Below, piece after piece: positions 44,709 through 53,944 of a DNA stretch of 64,000 bases (position 1 is the stretch's first letter; every line of letters starts with the position of its first letter). The position numbers and the translations under genes are program-made. Source of the stretch: Blastocatellia bacterium (lineage in GTDB: Bacteria; Acidobacteriota; Blastocatellia; HR10); contig JANWYV010000014.1 of NCBI GenBank assembly GCA_025055075.1, positions 23,545 through 87,544 of the forward strand. Direction: 5' to 3'. A model generated the notes under the pieces. The model worked only from the letters and a program-made list of their open reading frames with translations. It was not told the DNA's origin and did not search any database.

Positions 44709-46117
44709 GGAGTCCCATTCGATTCGGTACTTCGGGATGGCGGGCCATCATGGCCGAGGACTTCACGATAGAGAACGTGCGCGCGGTTGTGCGCGCCATC
44801 GCGCGCTATGTGAAGCGTCGGCAGGAAGAGGCCACACTCATCGTCGGCTATGATACGCGATTCCTGGCGGAGACGTTCGCGCGCGAGAGCGCGCGCGTCT
44901 TGGCTGAGGAAGGGGTGGATGTTTTGCTGTGCTCGGAGCCGGTGCCGACGCCGGTCGTCGCGTATGCCATCGTGGCCGAGCGCGCGCAAGGTGGAGTCAA
45001 CATCACGGCCAGCCATAATCCGCCCGAGTATCAGGGGATCAAGTTCTCGACGGCCGATGGAGCTCCGGCACTCCCCGAGGTCACGCGGGAGATCGAACAG
45101 GAGATCGAACGAATCCGTCGGGCGGAGGGCCACCAGGGATCGTCCGGCCGACGGCTCGGGCACATTCGCGCGTATGATCCGCGCGAAGGGTATTTGCGAG
45201 ATCTCGCGAGGAAGGTGGACGTGCAGACGATCGAGCGAGCCCGCTTGCGCGTAGCTGTGGATCCGCTGTGGGGAACGGCGCGGGGGTATTTGGATCGTTT
45301 CTTGCGGGAGGCTGGCTGCGACGTTCATGTCCTGCACGACCATCGCGACGTGCTCTTTGGCGGGGGCGCTCCGGAGCCTTCGGCCGAGCGCTTGCGGACG
45401 CTTCGCGAGATCGTCGCCGCCGGCGGCTTCGACCTCGGCGTGGCCACTGATGGGGATGCTGACCGATTCGGCATCGTGGATCGAGGCGGCGTCTTCGTGA
45501 CGCCCAATCAGATTTTGGCGCTTTTGTTTGACTACTTGTGTGAGACGCGCTCGTGGGAAGGGGGAGTAGCCCGGAGCGTCGCGACTTCGCATCAAGTGGA
45601 TCGCGTAGCGCGACGTCGGGGGCGCCCGGTGTACGAGACTCCCGTCGGCTTCAAATACATCGGCGAATTGCTCAAGGCCGGGAAGATCATCCTCGGCGGC
45701 GAGGAGAGCGCGGGACTCTCGATCCGCGGCCATTATCCGGAGAAGGATGGGATCTTGGCGGCGCTCTTGGTCGTGGAGATCGTCGCGCGTACGGGCGCGA
45801 GCGTGAGCGAGGGGTTGGAACATCTTTACGCACAGGATGGACGGCTCTGGAGCGAGCGTATCGAGATCGCGCTGACCGAAGAGGGACGCCAACGCTTACA
45901 GCAGAAGCTTCAGGCCGATCCGCCCGCTGATCTCTTTGGACGTCGTCTCATTGAGGTGAATCGCGCGGATGGGCTGAAGCTGCTCTTCGACGACGGCTCA
46001 TGGCTGCTACTGCGACTCTCGGGCACAGAGCCTGTGGCGCGGTGCTACGCGGAAGCGACATCGGAAGCGGATCTGGAGGTGCTGCTTGAACAAGGGCGAA
46101 TCTTTGCGCTCCAATGA
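44696..46117 (+). CDS. phosphoglucomutase/phosphomannomutase family
   Basis: It interconverts sugar 1- and 6-phosphates through a phosphoserine. The domains appear in order: N-terminal IRFGTSGWRAIMAED, phosphoserine site TASHNPPEYQG with S106, metal loop DGDADR at 252-257, sugar-binding GGEESAGLSIRGHYPEKDG near 335 and C-terminal RLSGTEP near 440. The length of 473 aa and these motifs are those of the archaeal/bacterial PGM-PMM type; glucosamine specificity is less likely. The ribosome site is weak; translation may be coupled to the upstream gene. Confidence 0.88.
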   Translation: METVRSPIRFGTSGWRAIMAEDFTIENVRAVVRAIARYVKRRQEEATLIVGYDTRFLAETFARESARVLAEEGVDVLLCSEPVPTPVVAYAIVAERAQGGVNITASHNPPEYQGIKFSTADGAPALPEVTREIEQEIERIRRAEGHQGSSGRRLGHIRAYDPREGYLRDLARKVDVQTIERARLRVAVDPLWGTARGYLDRFLREAGCDVHVLHDHRDVLFGGGAPEPSAERLRTLREIVAAGGFDLGVATDGDADRFGIVDRGGVFVTPNQILALLFDYLCETRSWEGGVARSVATSHQVDRVARRRGRPVYETPVGFKYIGELLKAGKIILGGEESAGLSIRGHYPEKDGILAALLVVEIVARTGASVSEGLEHLYAQDGRLWSERIEIALTEEGRQRLQQKLQADPPADLFGRRLIEVNRADGLKLLFDDGSWLLLRLSGTEPVARCYAEATSEADLEVLLEQGRIFALQ

Positions 46118-46430
46118 AGATCGGCGCGCGCGCGAGAGTCCGACGCGGGTGGGACCGATCATCGGCGTGCTGGTCATACTCGCGGGGATCGGCGTGGGGT
46201 GTGGGATGATCCTGGTGCGGGCGCACCGAGAATATCGAGCCGCGCAAATGGAATACCAACGGCTGGAGGCGGAGGTGCAACAACTCCGCCTGGAGACGGA
46301 ACGGCTCATGGAGGAGATCCACGCGCTCAAGACGGATCCTGAAGTCATCGAGCGGATCGCGCGCGAGGAGCTGCACATGATCCGTCCTGATGAAATGGTG
46401 CTCTCTTTCCCCGAGGCATCAAAGCGATAA
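46086..46430 (+). CDS. ftsB: FtsB/DivIC-type septum protein
   Basis: A 114-aa bitopic protein: cytoplasmic start, one membrane helix (about 22-44), then a coiled coil (EYQRLEAEVQQLRLETERLMEEIHALKTDPEVIERIAREELHM) ending in the DPEVIERIAREEL-type box of the family. It probably bridges FtsL and FtsQ at the division site. A TTG start overlaps the phosphohexomutase end, preceded by GGAGGT. Other divisome genes are not nearby. Confidence 0.82.
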   Translation: MNKGESLRSNEDRRARESPTRVGPIIGVLVILAGIGVGCGMILVRAHREYRAAQMEYQRLEAEVQQLRLETERLMEEIHALKTDPEVIERIAREELHMIRPDEMVLSFPEASKR

Positions 46431-46472
46431 AGGGGCTCTCATACGGCCTTATTCTTTCCGGGGAGAGAGGGT

Positions 46473-47732
46473 ATGACGATCGCGGAAGAGAACCTGAATC
46501 CGTTTGCTGTCGCCCTGGCGCAATTCGATCGTGCGGCAGCATATCTCGATTTGGACGATGGATTGCACGAGCTGCTCAAGACGCCTAAGCGGCAATTGGT
46601 CGTCTCCATTCCCGTCAAGATGGATGATGGCAGCCTGCGTGTCTTCGAGGGGTATCGGGTCCAACACAACGTGGCGCGCGGGCCGGGCAAAGGAGGGATT
46701 CGGTATCATCCCGACGTGACGCTCGACGAAGTGAAAGCGCTGGCCATGTGGATGACGTGGAAGTGCGCGACGGTGAATCTTCCTTACGGTGGCGCTAAAG
46801 GGGGAGTGCGAGTCAACCCGAGGGAACTCTCGCAGGGAGAGCTGGAACGATTGACACGTCGCTATGCGACCGAGATCGCCCCACTCATCGGTCCGGAGCG
46901 TGACATCCCAGCTCCCGATGTCTATACGGACGCGCAGACGATGGCCTGGATCATGGACACGATCAGCATGTTCAAAGGGTACACAGAGCTAGGCGTGGTC
47001 ACGGGCAAGCCGATCGAATTGGGCGGCTCCCATGGGCGACAAGAAGCCACAGCGCGCGGTTGTCAATTCGTCATCCGCGAGGCTTGTCGTACGCTCGGCC
47101 TCGCCTTGGAGGGCGCGACCGTGGTCATCCAGGGTTTTGGGAACGCGGGCAGCAACGTCGCCCGATTCCTTCATCAGGATGGGGCGCGCATCATTGCGGT
47201 GAGCGATTCGAAGGGAGGCATCTATAACCCCCGCGGCATTGATCCTGAAGCCGCTCTGCAACATAAGGCGCGAACGGGGGCCTTGAACGGATTGCCCGAT
47301 ACGGAGACGGTCACCAATGAAGAGTTGCTCGAGCTGCCCTGCGACATCCTCATTCCGGCGGCATTAGAGAATCAGATCACGCGACACAACGCTGATCGCA
47401 TTCGCGCGCGCCTCATCGCCGAGGCGGCCAATGGGCCGACGACGCCGGCGGCCGATGACATCCTCTTCGAGCGCGGGATCACGGTCATCCCGGACATCCT
47501 GGCCAGTGCCGGTGGCGTCTCAGTCTCCTATTTCGAGTGGGTGCAAGATCAATACGGGTTCTTCTGGCCGGAAGATGAGGTCCTCCGCCATCTGGAGCGG
47601 ATCATGACGAACGCCTTTCACGAAGTTCGCGCGGCGGCCGAGCGCTATGGCGTTGATCTGCGGCGCGGCGCCTACATTCTGGCCATCGGGCGAGTGGCTG
47701 AAGCGACGCGCGTACGGGGGATCTTCCCGTGA
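46473..47732 (+). CDS. gdhA: glutamate dehydrogenase
   Basis: It reversibly deaminates glutamate to 2-oxoglutarate. Conserved PYGGAKGGVRVNP with the catalytic lysine near residue 108, DIPAPDVYTDAQTMAWIMDTIS near 145, and the Rossmann nucleotide loop GFGNAGSNVARF near 220. Length (419 aa) matches the hexameric bacterial/archaeal type; the coenzyme cannot be assigned with certainty. It is 42 bases after ftsB. Confidence 0.94.
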   Translation: MTIAEENLNPFAVALAQFDRAAAYLDLDDGLHELLKTPKRQLVVSIPVKMDDGSLRVFEGYRVQHNVARGPGKGGIRYHPDVTLDEVKALAMWMTWKCATVNLPYGGAKGGVRVNPRELSQGELERLTRRYATEIAPLIGPERDIPAPDVYTDAQTMAWIMDTISMFKGYTELGVVTGKPIELGGSHGRQEATARGCQFVIREACRTLGLALEGATVVIQGFGNAGSNVARFLHQDGARIIAVSDSKGGIYNPRGIDPEAALQHKARTGALNGLPDTETVTNEELLELPCDILIPAALENQITRHNADRIRARLIAEAANGPTTPAADDILFERGITVIPDILASAGGVSVSYFEWVQDQYGFFWPEDEVLRHLERIMTNAFHEVRAAAERYGVDLRRGAYILAIGRVAEATRVRGIFP

Positions 47733-47795
47733 TGAGAATCGCCCTCCCCCCCGCTGGCGGCCAGGGCCTTGGCGCTCCATTCGAGAACCGGTTGG

Positions 47796-47825
47796 TTGAC
47801 ATGGCTGGGAGGGGAACGGTAGCAT
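47796..47825 (+). promoter_or_regulatory. promoter of adaptor-ABC operon
   Basis: TTGACA (47796-47801) and TAGCAT (47820-47825) are 18 bases apart, about 70 bases upstream of the adaptor gene start. Confidence 0.52.
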
Positions 47826-47894
47826 TGTGGTTTTGGTGGAACTTGTGAGCGTCACCCTTCGTAAGAGGGGGTGGTCACATCGGGAGAAGAGGAA

Positions 47895-49316
47895 ATGGCA
47901 TCGAGTCGGAAAAAGAAGCTTTTGATCGCTCTCATTCTCATCGTGACTTTGGGGGCAGTCGTCGGCATCAGTGTCACTCGAGGCCGAACGGATGTCCCCG
48001 TCGTCCAGGTCGAGAAAGTGACCCGTCGGCCTGTGTTGGAATCGAAGGTCACAGCTAATGGAGAGGTCCGCCCGCGAAATTTCGTGAACATGACGTCGGA
48101 AGTCCCTGGTCGCGTCATTGAGATCTACGTGAAGGAAGGAGATTGGGTGAAGGCGGGGACGCCCCTGTTGAAGATTGATCCGACGCAGATCTCCTCGGAG
48201 GCGGAAAGCAGCCAGGCCAACCTCCAAGCCGCGCGGGCAGAGGTGCAAAATGCTCAGGTGCAGGTGGATGCCGCGCGAAATAACGTCCTGAATGTGCAGG
48301 CGAGCCTGGCCGCCGCAAAATATGAGCTGGAGCGAGCGAAAGCCGATCTCACCTTCGCTGAAGAGGAGTTCCGCCGCCGGGAGCAGCTCTTGGAGCAAGG
48401 GGTCATCTCTCGGGCCGAGTACGATCGGGCGCGCGCTTCCTATCGCGGCGCGCAAGCCCTGGTCGAAGCCCAACAGCAGCGCGTGCAACAGTTGGAGGCG
48501 CAATTGCGCGATGCGCAGATTCGAGTCCGTCAAGCGCAGGCGCAACTCCAGAGCGCGCGCGCTCGTGTCGCGCAAATTCAAGCCAACTATAGGAGCGCGC
48601 TCGATCGCCTCGCCAAGACTGTGCAGAAGGCGCCCATTGATGGCGTCATCGCTAATCTCCCCGTGCGCATCGGCCAATATGTGCTCGCGAGCTTCAGCAC
48701 CACCCCCCTGCTGACCATCGCCGACATGTCGGAGATCAACGTCGAGGTCCAAGTGGACGAGACCGACATCGCGCGCGTGCGCGCTGGGCAAAAAGCGCGC
48801 ATCCGCGTGGACGCGCTCGGGGATCAGGAGCTGGAGGGTGAGGTCTCTGAGGTCGGTCGCGCGGCGCTCGTTCGCGGCGGACAAGCGCTTCCCGAGCTAA
48901 CGCCGTCGGGACAGGAAGCGAAGGATTTCAAGGTGGTCATCAAGTTGATCAATCTGACGCCGGATATCCGCGATCGGCTGCGCCCGGGCATGTCGGCGAC
49001 GGCGACGATCACCACCGACATGCGCGAGAATGTGATCGCCGTCCCTGCTGCGGCCCTCGTGGAACGGGACGCGGAGGAGGTCGGGAGCCAGGCGGTTTCG
49101 GCCGATGGGCAGAAGAAGCGGCTTCAGGGCGTCTTCATCGTGCAGGACCATCGCGCCGTTTTCCGGCCGGTCGAGACGGGCATCTCCGGAGAGATGGAGA
49201 TCGAAATCGTGAGCGGGCTCGAAGAAGGGATGGAGGTGATTGTGGGCCCGTATCGAGAGCTGCGCACGTTGAAAAATAACGCTATCGTCAAGAAGGAGTA
49301 CGTCCAGAATCGGTAG
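47895..49316 (+). CDS. HlyD/MacA-type periplasmic adaptor
   Basis: A 473-aa membrane-fusion protein that links an inner-membrane pump to an outer-membrane channel. An N-terminal anchor (about 10-28) is followed by a lipoyl-like segment (VKAGTPLLKIDPTQI), a long coiled-coil hairpin (about 100-260, rich in Gln, Ala and Arg), the second lipoyl half and beta-barrel (VQVDETDIARVRAGQKARIRV) and the membrane-proximal domain. The ATG at 47895 has GGGAGAAGAGGAA upstream. The next gene is the ATPase, but no permease follows. Confidence 0.87.
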   Translation: MASSRKKKLLIALILIVTLGAVVGISVTRGRTDVPVVQVEKVTRRPVLESKVTANGEVRPRNFVNMTSEVPGRVIEIYVKEGDWVKAGTPLLKIDPTQISSEAESSQANLQAARAEVQNAQVQVDAARNNVLNVQASLAAAKYELERAKADLTFAEEEFRRREQLLEQGVISRAEYDRARASYRGAQALVEAQQQRVQQLEAQLRDAQIRVRQAQAQLQSARARVAQIQANYRSALDRLAKTVQKAPIDGVIANLPVRIGQYVLASFSTTPLLTIADMSEINVEVQVDETDIARVRAGQKARIRVDALGDQELEGEVSEVGRAALVRGGQALPELTPSGQEAKDFKVVIKLINLTPDIRDRLRPGMSATATITTDMRENVIAVPAAALVERDAEEVGSQAVSADGQKKRLQGVFIVQDHRAVFRPVETGISGEMEIEIVSGLEEGMEVIVGPYRELRTLKNNAIVKKEYVQNR

Positions 49317-49341
49317 ACCTTCGGCCACCTGAGGGAGCACG

Positions 49342-50094
49342 ATGAACCGATCGAGCACGATGCCCGAGCTGAAACCAGAGACTGAGGTCTTCGCCTCGCG
49401 TCCTCCCTCCACCAATGGGTTGATCCGCATGGAGAACGTCTGGCGCACGTACAAGATGGGGCAGGAGGAAGTGCACGCTTTGCGCGGGATCAACTTGATC
49501 ATCCAGCCCAATGAGTACGTGGCCATCATCGGGCCCTCTGGCTCCGGGAAGTCCACATTGATGAACATCATCGGCTGTCTGGATACACCGACGGCGGGCC
49601 GCTATTGGCTCAACGGCCGGCTCGTCAGCGAGATGGACGATGATGAGTTGGCCTATATTCGGAATCGAGAGATTGGGTTCGTCTTCCAATTGTTCAATCT
49701 TCTGCCGCGGGCGACGGCGCTGCATAACGTCGAGTTGCCACTGATCTACGCGGGCGTTCCGGCCAAGGAGCGCTTGGAGCGCGCGCGCCAAGTCTTGGAG
49801 ATGGTGGATCTGGGAGATCGCATGCATCATCGGCCCAACGAGCTTTCGGGCGGACAGCGGCAACGGGTCGCTATCGCGCGCGCTTTGGTGAATCAGCCCT
49901 CGATCCTACTGGCCGATGAACCCACTGGGGCCCTCGACTCCAAGACCGGTGCTGAGATCATGGCACTCTTCGATCGCCTCCACGCCCAAGGGAATACGAT
50001 CATCATCGTTACCCACGAACCGGAAGTCGCTGCGCACGCGCATCGCATCATCCATATCCGCGATGGGCGCATCGAGCGCGAAGAATGGCGGTGA
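49342..50094 (+). CDS. MacB/LolD-type ABC ATPase
   Basis: This is an ATPase of the MacB/LolD group, with Walker A GPSGSGKS near residue 66, the [29 protein letters not shown] Q-loop region near 110, signature [16 protein letters not shown] near 168 and Walker [12 protein letters not shown] near 190. The N-terminus (about 25 residues) is an unrelated extension. In MacB the permease is fused to the ATPase and in LolCDE it is separate; here none is adjacent, so its partner is probably elsewhere in the genome. A GAGGGAGC ribosome site precedes the ATG. Confidence 0.88.
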   Translation: MNRSSTMPELKPETEVFASRPPSTNGLIRMENVWRTYKMGQEEVHALRGINLIIQPNEYVAIIGPSGSGKSTLMNIIGCLDTPTAGRYWLNGRLVSEMDDDELAYIRNREIGFVFQLFNLLPRATALHNVELPLIYAGVPAKERLERARQVLEMVDLGDRMHHRPNELSGGQRQRVAIARALVNQPSILLADEPTGALDSKTGAEIMALFDRLHAQGNTIIIVTHEPEVAAHAHRIIHIRDGRIEREEWR

Positions 50095-50135
50095 TCCCGC
50101 CTCATTGATTTGCAAAGGGGCATAAATTTTCCCGG

Positions 50136-50165
50136 TTGACAGATAAGGCCCCTTTATGCTATCTA
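50136..50165 (+). promoter_or_regulatory. promoter of lytic transglycosylase gene
   Basis: A perfect TTGACA (50136-50141) is followed after 18 bases by TATCTA (50160-50165). The leader down to the start codon at 50251 includes a seven-T run near 50206. Confidence 0.55.
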
Positions 50166-50250
50166 ATGGCGCTGCCGTGAAGAAGCCGAAGCGCCGGTTG
50201 TGGTCTTTTTTTCTGCGGGAAGGAGTGAAGCTTATGTTGGAGCGGAAGAT

Positions 50251-52101
50251 ATGAGACGACGGATTGTCAGCGGACTGATCGTGCTGCAACTCGGTCTCCC
50301 TTCGGTCCTCATGGCGCAAGCTCCTGCGACGCCACTCCGGCATGGAGTGGAGGAGGCGTCCCAGCCGCTCGTGGAGCAAAAGGAGCCTGTGTCCTCTTCG
50401 GAAGCTTCGCTTCGTGCCCTCATTCAACGAGCTGAGACCTTTTTCCAGCGAGGGGAGACGGCTTATCGTCAGGGGGATTTCATGCGCGCGCGCGAGGAAT
50501 TCGACCGCGCCGTGGATGCGATCCTCGAAGCGCGGGTGAACGTCGCCGCGCATCCGCAGCTTTTGGCCTATTATCGTTCGCTGATCGAGCGCATTCATGC
50601 CTATCAACTCGAAGCGGCCATGCAAGGCCTGGAGCTTCGGCAGCAGTATGAGCCCTCGTTGTTGGAGGAATTGGCGAAGATCAAATTGCGAGAGGAGGAC
50701 ATCAAGGCCGCCGAGCAGGAGACCGAAGAGATCACGCTCGATTTTCCTGTGACGATCACGCCGGAAGTCCGGCAGTTCATCCACTATTTCACGAAGACTC
50801 CCAAGGGACGGGCGACCATGGAGACGGGACTGCGGCGCGCCGGGCGGTATTTGGAGATGGCGCGGCGTATCTTCCAGGAGGAGGGGGTCCCGCTGGATCT
50901 CGTCTGGTTGGCTCAGGCTGAGAGCAATTGGCGTCCGCATGCGCGTTCTCCCATGCGGGCGCAAGGTATTTGGCAGTTCATCGCGGGAACGGGAGCGAAG
51001 TATGGACTGCGCCAGACGAGCTGGCTCGATGAACGATCGGGATTGGAGCAACCCACGCGAGCGGCCGCTCGCTACCTGAAGTTCCTCTATGAGCGCTACC
51101 TGGATTGGCCTTTGGCCTTGGCCGCCTACAACTGTGGGGAAGCGACGGTGGATCGAGCGATCGCCGCCTCCGGATACGCCGATTTCTGGTATCTGCATCG
51201 AAACCGGCTGTTGCCAGCTGAAACTCGCAATTATGTCCCGATCATCCTCGCCATCATCGCTATCGCGAAGGATCCGGCTCGATATGGTTTCACCGACGTT
51301 GAGCCGGAGCCGGCGTTACAATATGAGACCGTGCCCGTCGAAGGACCGATTGACCTTCGGCTGATCGCCGAAGCCGTGGGCGCTTCATTCGAGCACATGC
51401 GGGATCTCAATCCCGAACTCAAGTACGGGTATGTGCCGCTTGGAGAGACCTACGCGATGCGGGTGCCCGTCGGCACGGGTGAGCAGTTGAGCGAACTGCT
51501 GGCGCGGGTACCCCCACAGCATCGGGATTCTTGGCGCATTCACAGTGTCGCCGAGGGGGAGACACTACAGAGCATCGCCGAGGAGCATCGCGTGAGCGCC
51601 GAAGAGATCGCGCGAGTGAACGAGCTGGATGCCAATGCGAGCTTGAAGGCGGGCGCCCGCTTGATCGTTCCGACCCCGATCCCGCGTCGGTCGCTCTCGC
51701 GTGCTGTGGGCGTCGAGCTGACGCGACTCTCGGTCGTGCGCGTGACGGTCCGCGCGCGTCCGGGCGATACGATCACCCGTATCGCCGCGCGCTACGGTCT
51801 TTCGGCTCGGGAGGTCGCTCGTCTCAACCGGTTGAGCCCGCGGGCGAAACTTCGCACCGGACAAACGATCGTCCTCGTCCTGCCTTCGGATCGGGTGAAG
51901 AGGGAGCGAACGTCATCTCCCCGGACCACGGGGACGATCCCTGCGGGCAACCGCCGCCTCACTCATCGCGTGCGTCCGGGAGATACGCTCACTGAGATCG
52001 CCAATCGGTATGCGGTGACCGTCTCAGAGCTGCGTCGGTGGAATCGTCTCTCGACCGATCTTCTCACACCCGGTCAGACGTTGGTGATCTATCGTGAGTG
52101 A
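50251..52101 (+). CDS. mltD: MltD-like lytic transglycosylase with three LysM
   Basis: It cleaves peptidoglycan glycan strands. Signal peptide (1-22), an extended N-terminal helical region (about 50-150), the SLT domain with the catalytic glutamate E224 in WLAQAESNWRPHA, the ARSPMRAQGIWQFI and AAYNCGEATVDRAI boxes, and three C-terminal LysM repeats at about 429-474, 499-545 and 571-614 separated by proline/serine-rich linkers. The length (616 aa) is longer than E. coli MltD because of the N-terminal part. Start supported by GGAGCGGA upstream. Confidence 0.9.
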   Translation: MRRRIVSGLIVLQLGLPSVLMAQAPATPLRHGVEEASQPLVEQKEPVSSSEASLRALIQRAETFFQRGETAYRQGDFMRAREEFDRAVDAILEARVNVAAHPQLLAYYRSLIERIHAYQLEAAMQGLELRQQYEPSLLEELAKIKLREEDIKAAEQETEEITLDFPVTITPEVRQFIHYFTKTPKGRATMETGLRRAGRYLEMARRIFQEEGVPLDLVWLAQAESNWRPHARSPMRAQGIWQFIAGTGAKYGLRQTSWLDERSGLEQPTRAAARYLKFLYERYLDWPLALAAYNCGEATVDRAIAASGYADFWYLHRNRLLPAETRNYVPIILAIIAIAKDPARYGFTDVEPEPALQYETVPVEGPIDLRLIAEAVGASFEHMRDLNPELKYGYVPLGETYAMRVPVGTGEQLSELLARVPPQHRDSWRIHSVAEGETLQSIAEEHRVSAEEIARVNELDANASLKAGARLIVPTPIPRRSLSRAVGVELTRLSVVRVTVRARPGDTITRIAARYGLSAREVARLNRLSPRAKLRTGQTIVLVLPSDRVKRERTSSPRTTGTIPAGNRRLTHRVRPGDTLTEIANRYAVTVSELRRWNRLSTDLLTPGQTLVIYRE

Positions 52102-52137
52102 GAAGACGAGCGAGGGGACCGCGCCTCCGCCCTTCGT

Positions 52138-53826
52138 TTAGCGCTCCAGACATTGGCGGATGGCTCGCGCCAAGGAGTGGACATCATAGGGCTTCAAGAG
52201 AAGCCCATCGGTCGCTTCCCAGGGGAAGTCCTTGAGCTGATCCCGCGAGCTGTATCCCGTCGTCACGAGGATCCGCACCTGCGGATCAAGCGCGCGCAGC
52301 TCACGAAGAGTCTGTTCCCCACTCATCTCTGGCATCACGGCATCAAGTAAGATCAGCCGAATCTCCGGCTGATGTCGGGCGTAGAGGGCAATAGCCTCTC
52401 GCCCATTGTGAGCCGTCAAGACGCGGTATCCGAGTTTCTCCAGGAGGCGCTCTCCGAGCTTCAAGATCGTGGGATCGTCTTCGACCAGTAGTACTGTCTC
52501 TCCACTCCCTCGAGGGATCTTTGCTTCCTCCAGCCGTTGGGACGACACGTGGACTTCGGATTCTCTGGCGATAGGCCAGAAGATGTGCACCTTCGTCCCG
52601 CGACCCAGTTCGCTCTCGACCTCGATCCATCCCTCGTAAGCATGCACAATCTCTCGGACGACGCAGAGCCCTAGGCCCGTCCCTTTGCCCGCTTCCTTGG
52701 TCGTGAAGAAAGGCTCGAAGATGTGGGGCAAGATGTCCGGGGCGATACCCGTTCCCGTATCGCTGACGGTCAGGCGCACGTAGGGACGTTCTCGAACACG
52801 TGTGTAAGACGGCGCTTGTAAAATATCGGGTCGAAGAGATTCGGTTTGAATGCGCAGGCGACCGCCCTGAGGCATAGCGTCGCATGCATTGATGGCGAGA
52901 TTGAGCAGGACCTGTTGCAGGTGAATCGGATTGACGGCCAGAGTGATCTCTTGAGGAGCGAGATCCAACTCGATTTCGATGTGCTCGGGGATGATGCGTC
53001 GGAGTAGTGCCGTGAAGTCCTTCATGAAGGCATGCAGCGCACACGATCGTTCGGACTCTCCTTCCGGACGGCCAAGTAACATGAGCTGCCGTACCAAATC
53101 GCGCGCTCGTCGGCTCAAGGTGAGGACCTGGTTCAGATGCGACCGAGTATCTTCGGAGACGCCATCATCCGATTCCAATTGTGCGAGCGCCAATTCAGTG
53201 AAACCCAGGATGCCCGTGAGGAGGTTGTTGAAATCGTGCGCGATGCCAGCCGTCAAAGCCCCAAGTGATTCCATTCGCTGCGCGTGCAGGAACCTTCGCT
53301 GAAGCTCTTGAAGCGTCTCCTCTCGGCGGATGTGCTCCAATTCTTTCGCCATGCAAACTTCGAAGAGCTCCAACACCGTGCACTCGGCGGGTGTGAGCCT
53401 CCGCGGTTCGGTGGTGTAGAGAGCGAGTACACCCAGGACCTGGCCATCGCCTCGATCTCGGAGCGGAACGCCCCAGTAGAATTCCGCGCGACATGACTGA
53501 AGCGCTTCATCTTGCGGAAAGCGTTGCCACGCGCCTTCATCGCAAACGTACGGCCATCCCTCGGCGAGGATGCGTTCCAGAGGCGTCCCGGAAACTTCAA
53601 TGATTCCTCCGCGCTCGATGAGACCCTTTCGGTACCAGCTCACCACACGAAGCCTTTGGCCTCCCGCTTCGCTTCGGCCGAGAAGGACCCACGGGACGTC
53701 GAGCCACTCGGCGAGAGCCTCGACCGCTCGATCGAAAAACGCCTGACCTCGAGTCTCGCCAATCAAGCGGCGAACGTGCGTGAGGGTCTCGATGATGCTT
53801 GCTGGCTCACTCATCCATTCCGCCAT
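52138..53826 (-). CDS. hybrid sensor histidine kinase with GAF and receiver
   Basis: Domains in order: GAF-type sensor (about 25-165), a short coiled coil, HisKA with AHDFNNLLTGILGF near 203, an ATPase with NLAINACDAM, DTGTGIAPDIL and GTGLGLCVV boxes (about 315-400), then a C-terminal receiver with phosphoacceptor in ILLDAVMPEMSG near 497 and the lysine in LLLKPYD. No membrane segment, so the signal is cytoplasmic. The start at 53826 is the first ATG; a TTG at 53844 is less likely. The neighbouring ammonia-lyase is on the same strand upstream, and the lytic transglycosylase converges. Confidence 0.9.
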   Translation of the reverse strand: MAEWMSEPASIIETLTHVRRLIGETRGQAFFDRAVEALAEWLDVPWVLLGRSEAGGQRLRVVSWYRKGLIERGGIIEVSGTPLERILAEGWPYVCDEGAWQRFPQDEALQSCRAEFYWGVPLRDRGDGQVLGVLALYTTEPRRLTPAECTVLELFEVCMAKELEHIRREETLQELQRRFLHAQRMESLGALTAGIAHDFNNLLTGILGFTELALAQLESDDGVSEDTRSHLNQVLTLSRRARDLVRQLMLLGRPEGESERSCALHAFMKDFTALLRRIIPEHIEIELDLAPQEITLAVNPIHLQQVLLNLAINACDAMPQGGRLRIQTESLRPDILQAPSYTRVRERPYVRLTVSDTGTGIAPDILPHIFEPFFTTKEAGKGTGLGLCVVREIVHAYEGWIEVESELGRGTKVHIFWPIARESEVHVSSQRLEEAKIPRGSGETVLLVEDDPTILKLGERLLEKLGYRVLTAHNGREAIALYARHQPEIRLILLDAVMPEMSGEQTLRELRALDPQVRILVTTGYSSRDQLKDFPWEATDGLLLKPYDVHSLARAIRQCLER

Positions 53827-53944
53827 ATTCCGTCTACAGAACAACTCGCCTATCCAAGCCCATCATTCAATTTGACGATGAAGCGATTCCTTACATCTGG
53901 CCAACGCGCGATGGAGCGCAATTGGTCGCGCCCGGCTCTCGGCC

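Noticed and set aside
50095..50250. c-di-AMP or similar riboswitch before the wall hydrolase gene
   Set aside because: Wall-hydrolase leaders often carry such elements, but the leader is only about 85 bases and lacks the conserved core, so only a promoter and T-run are reported.
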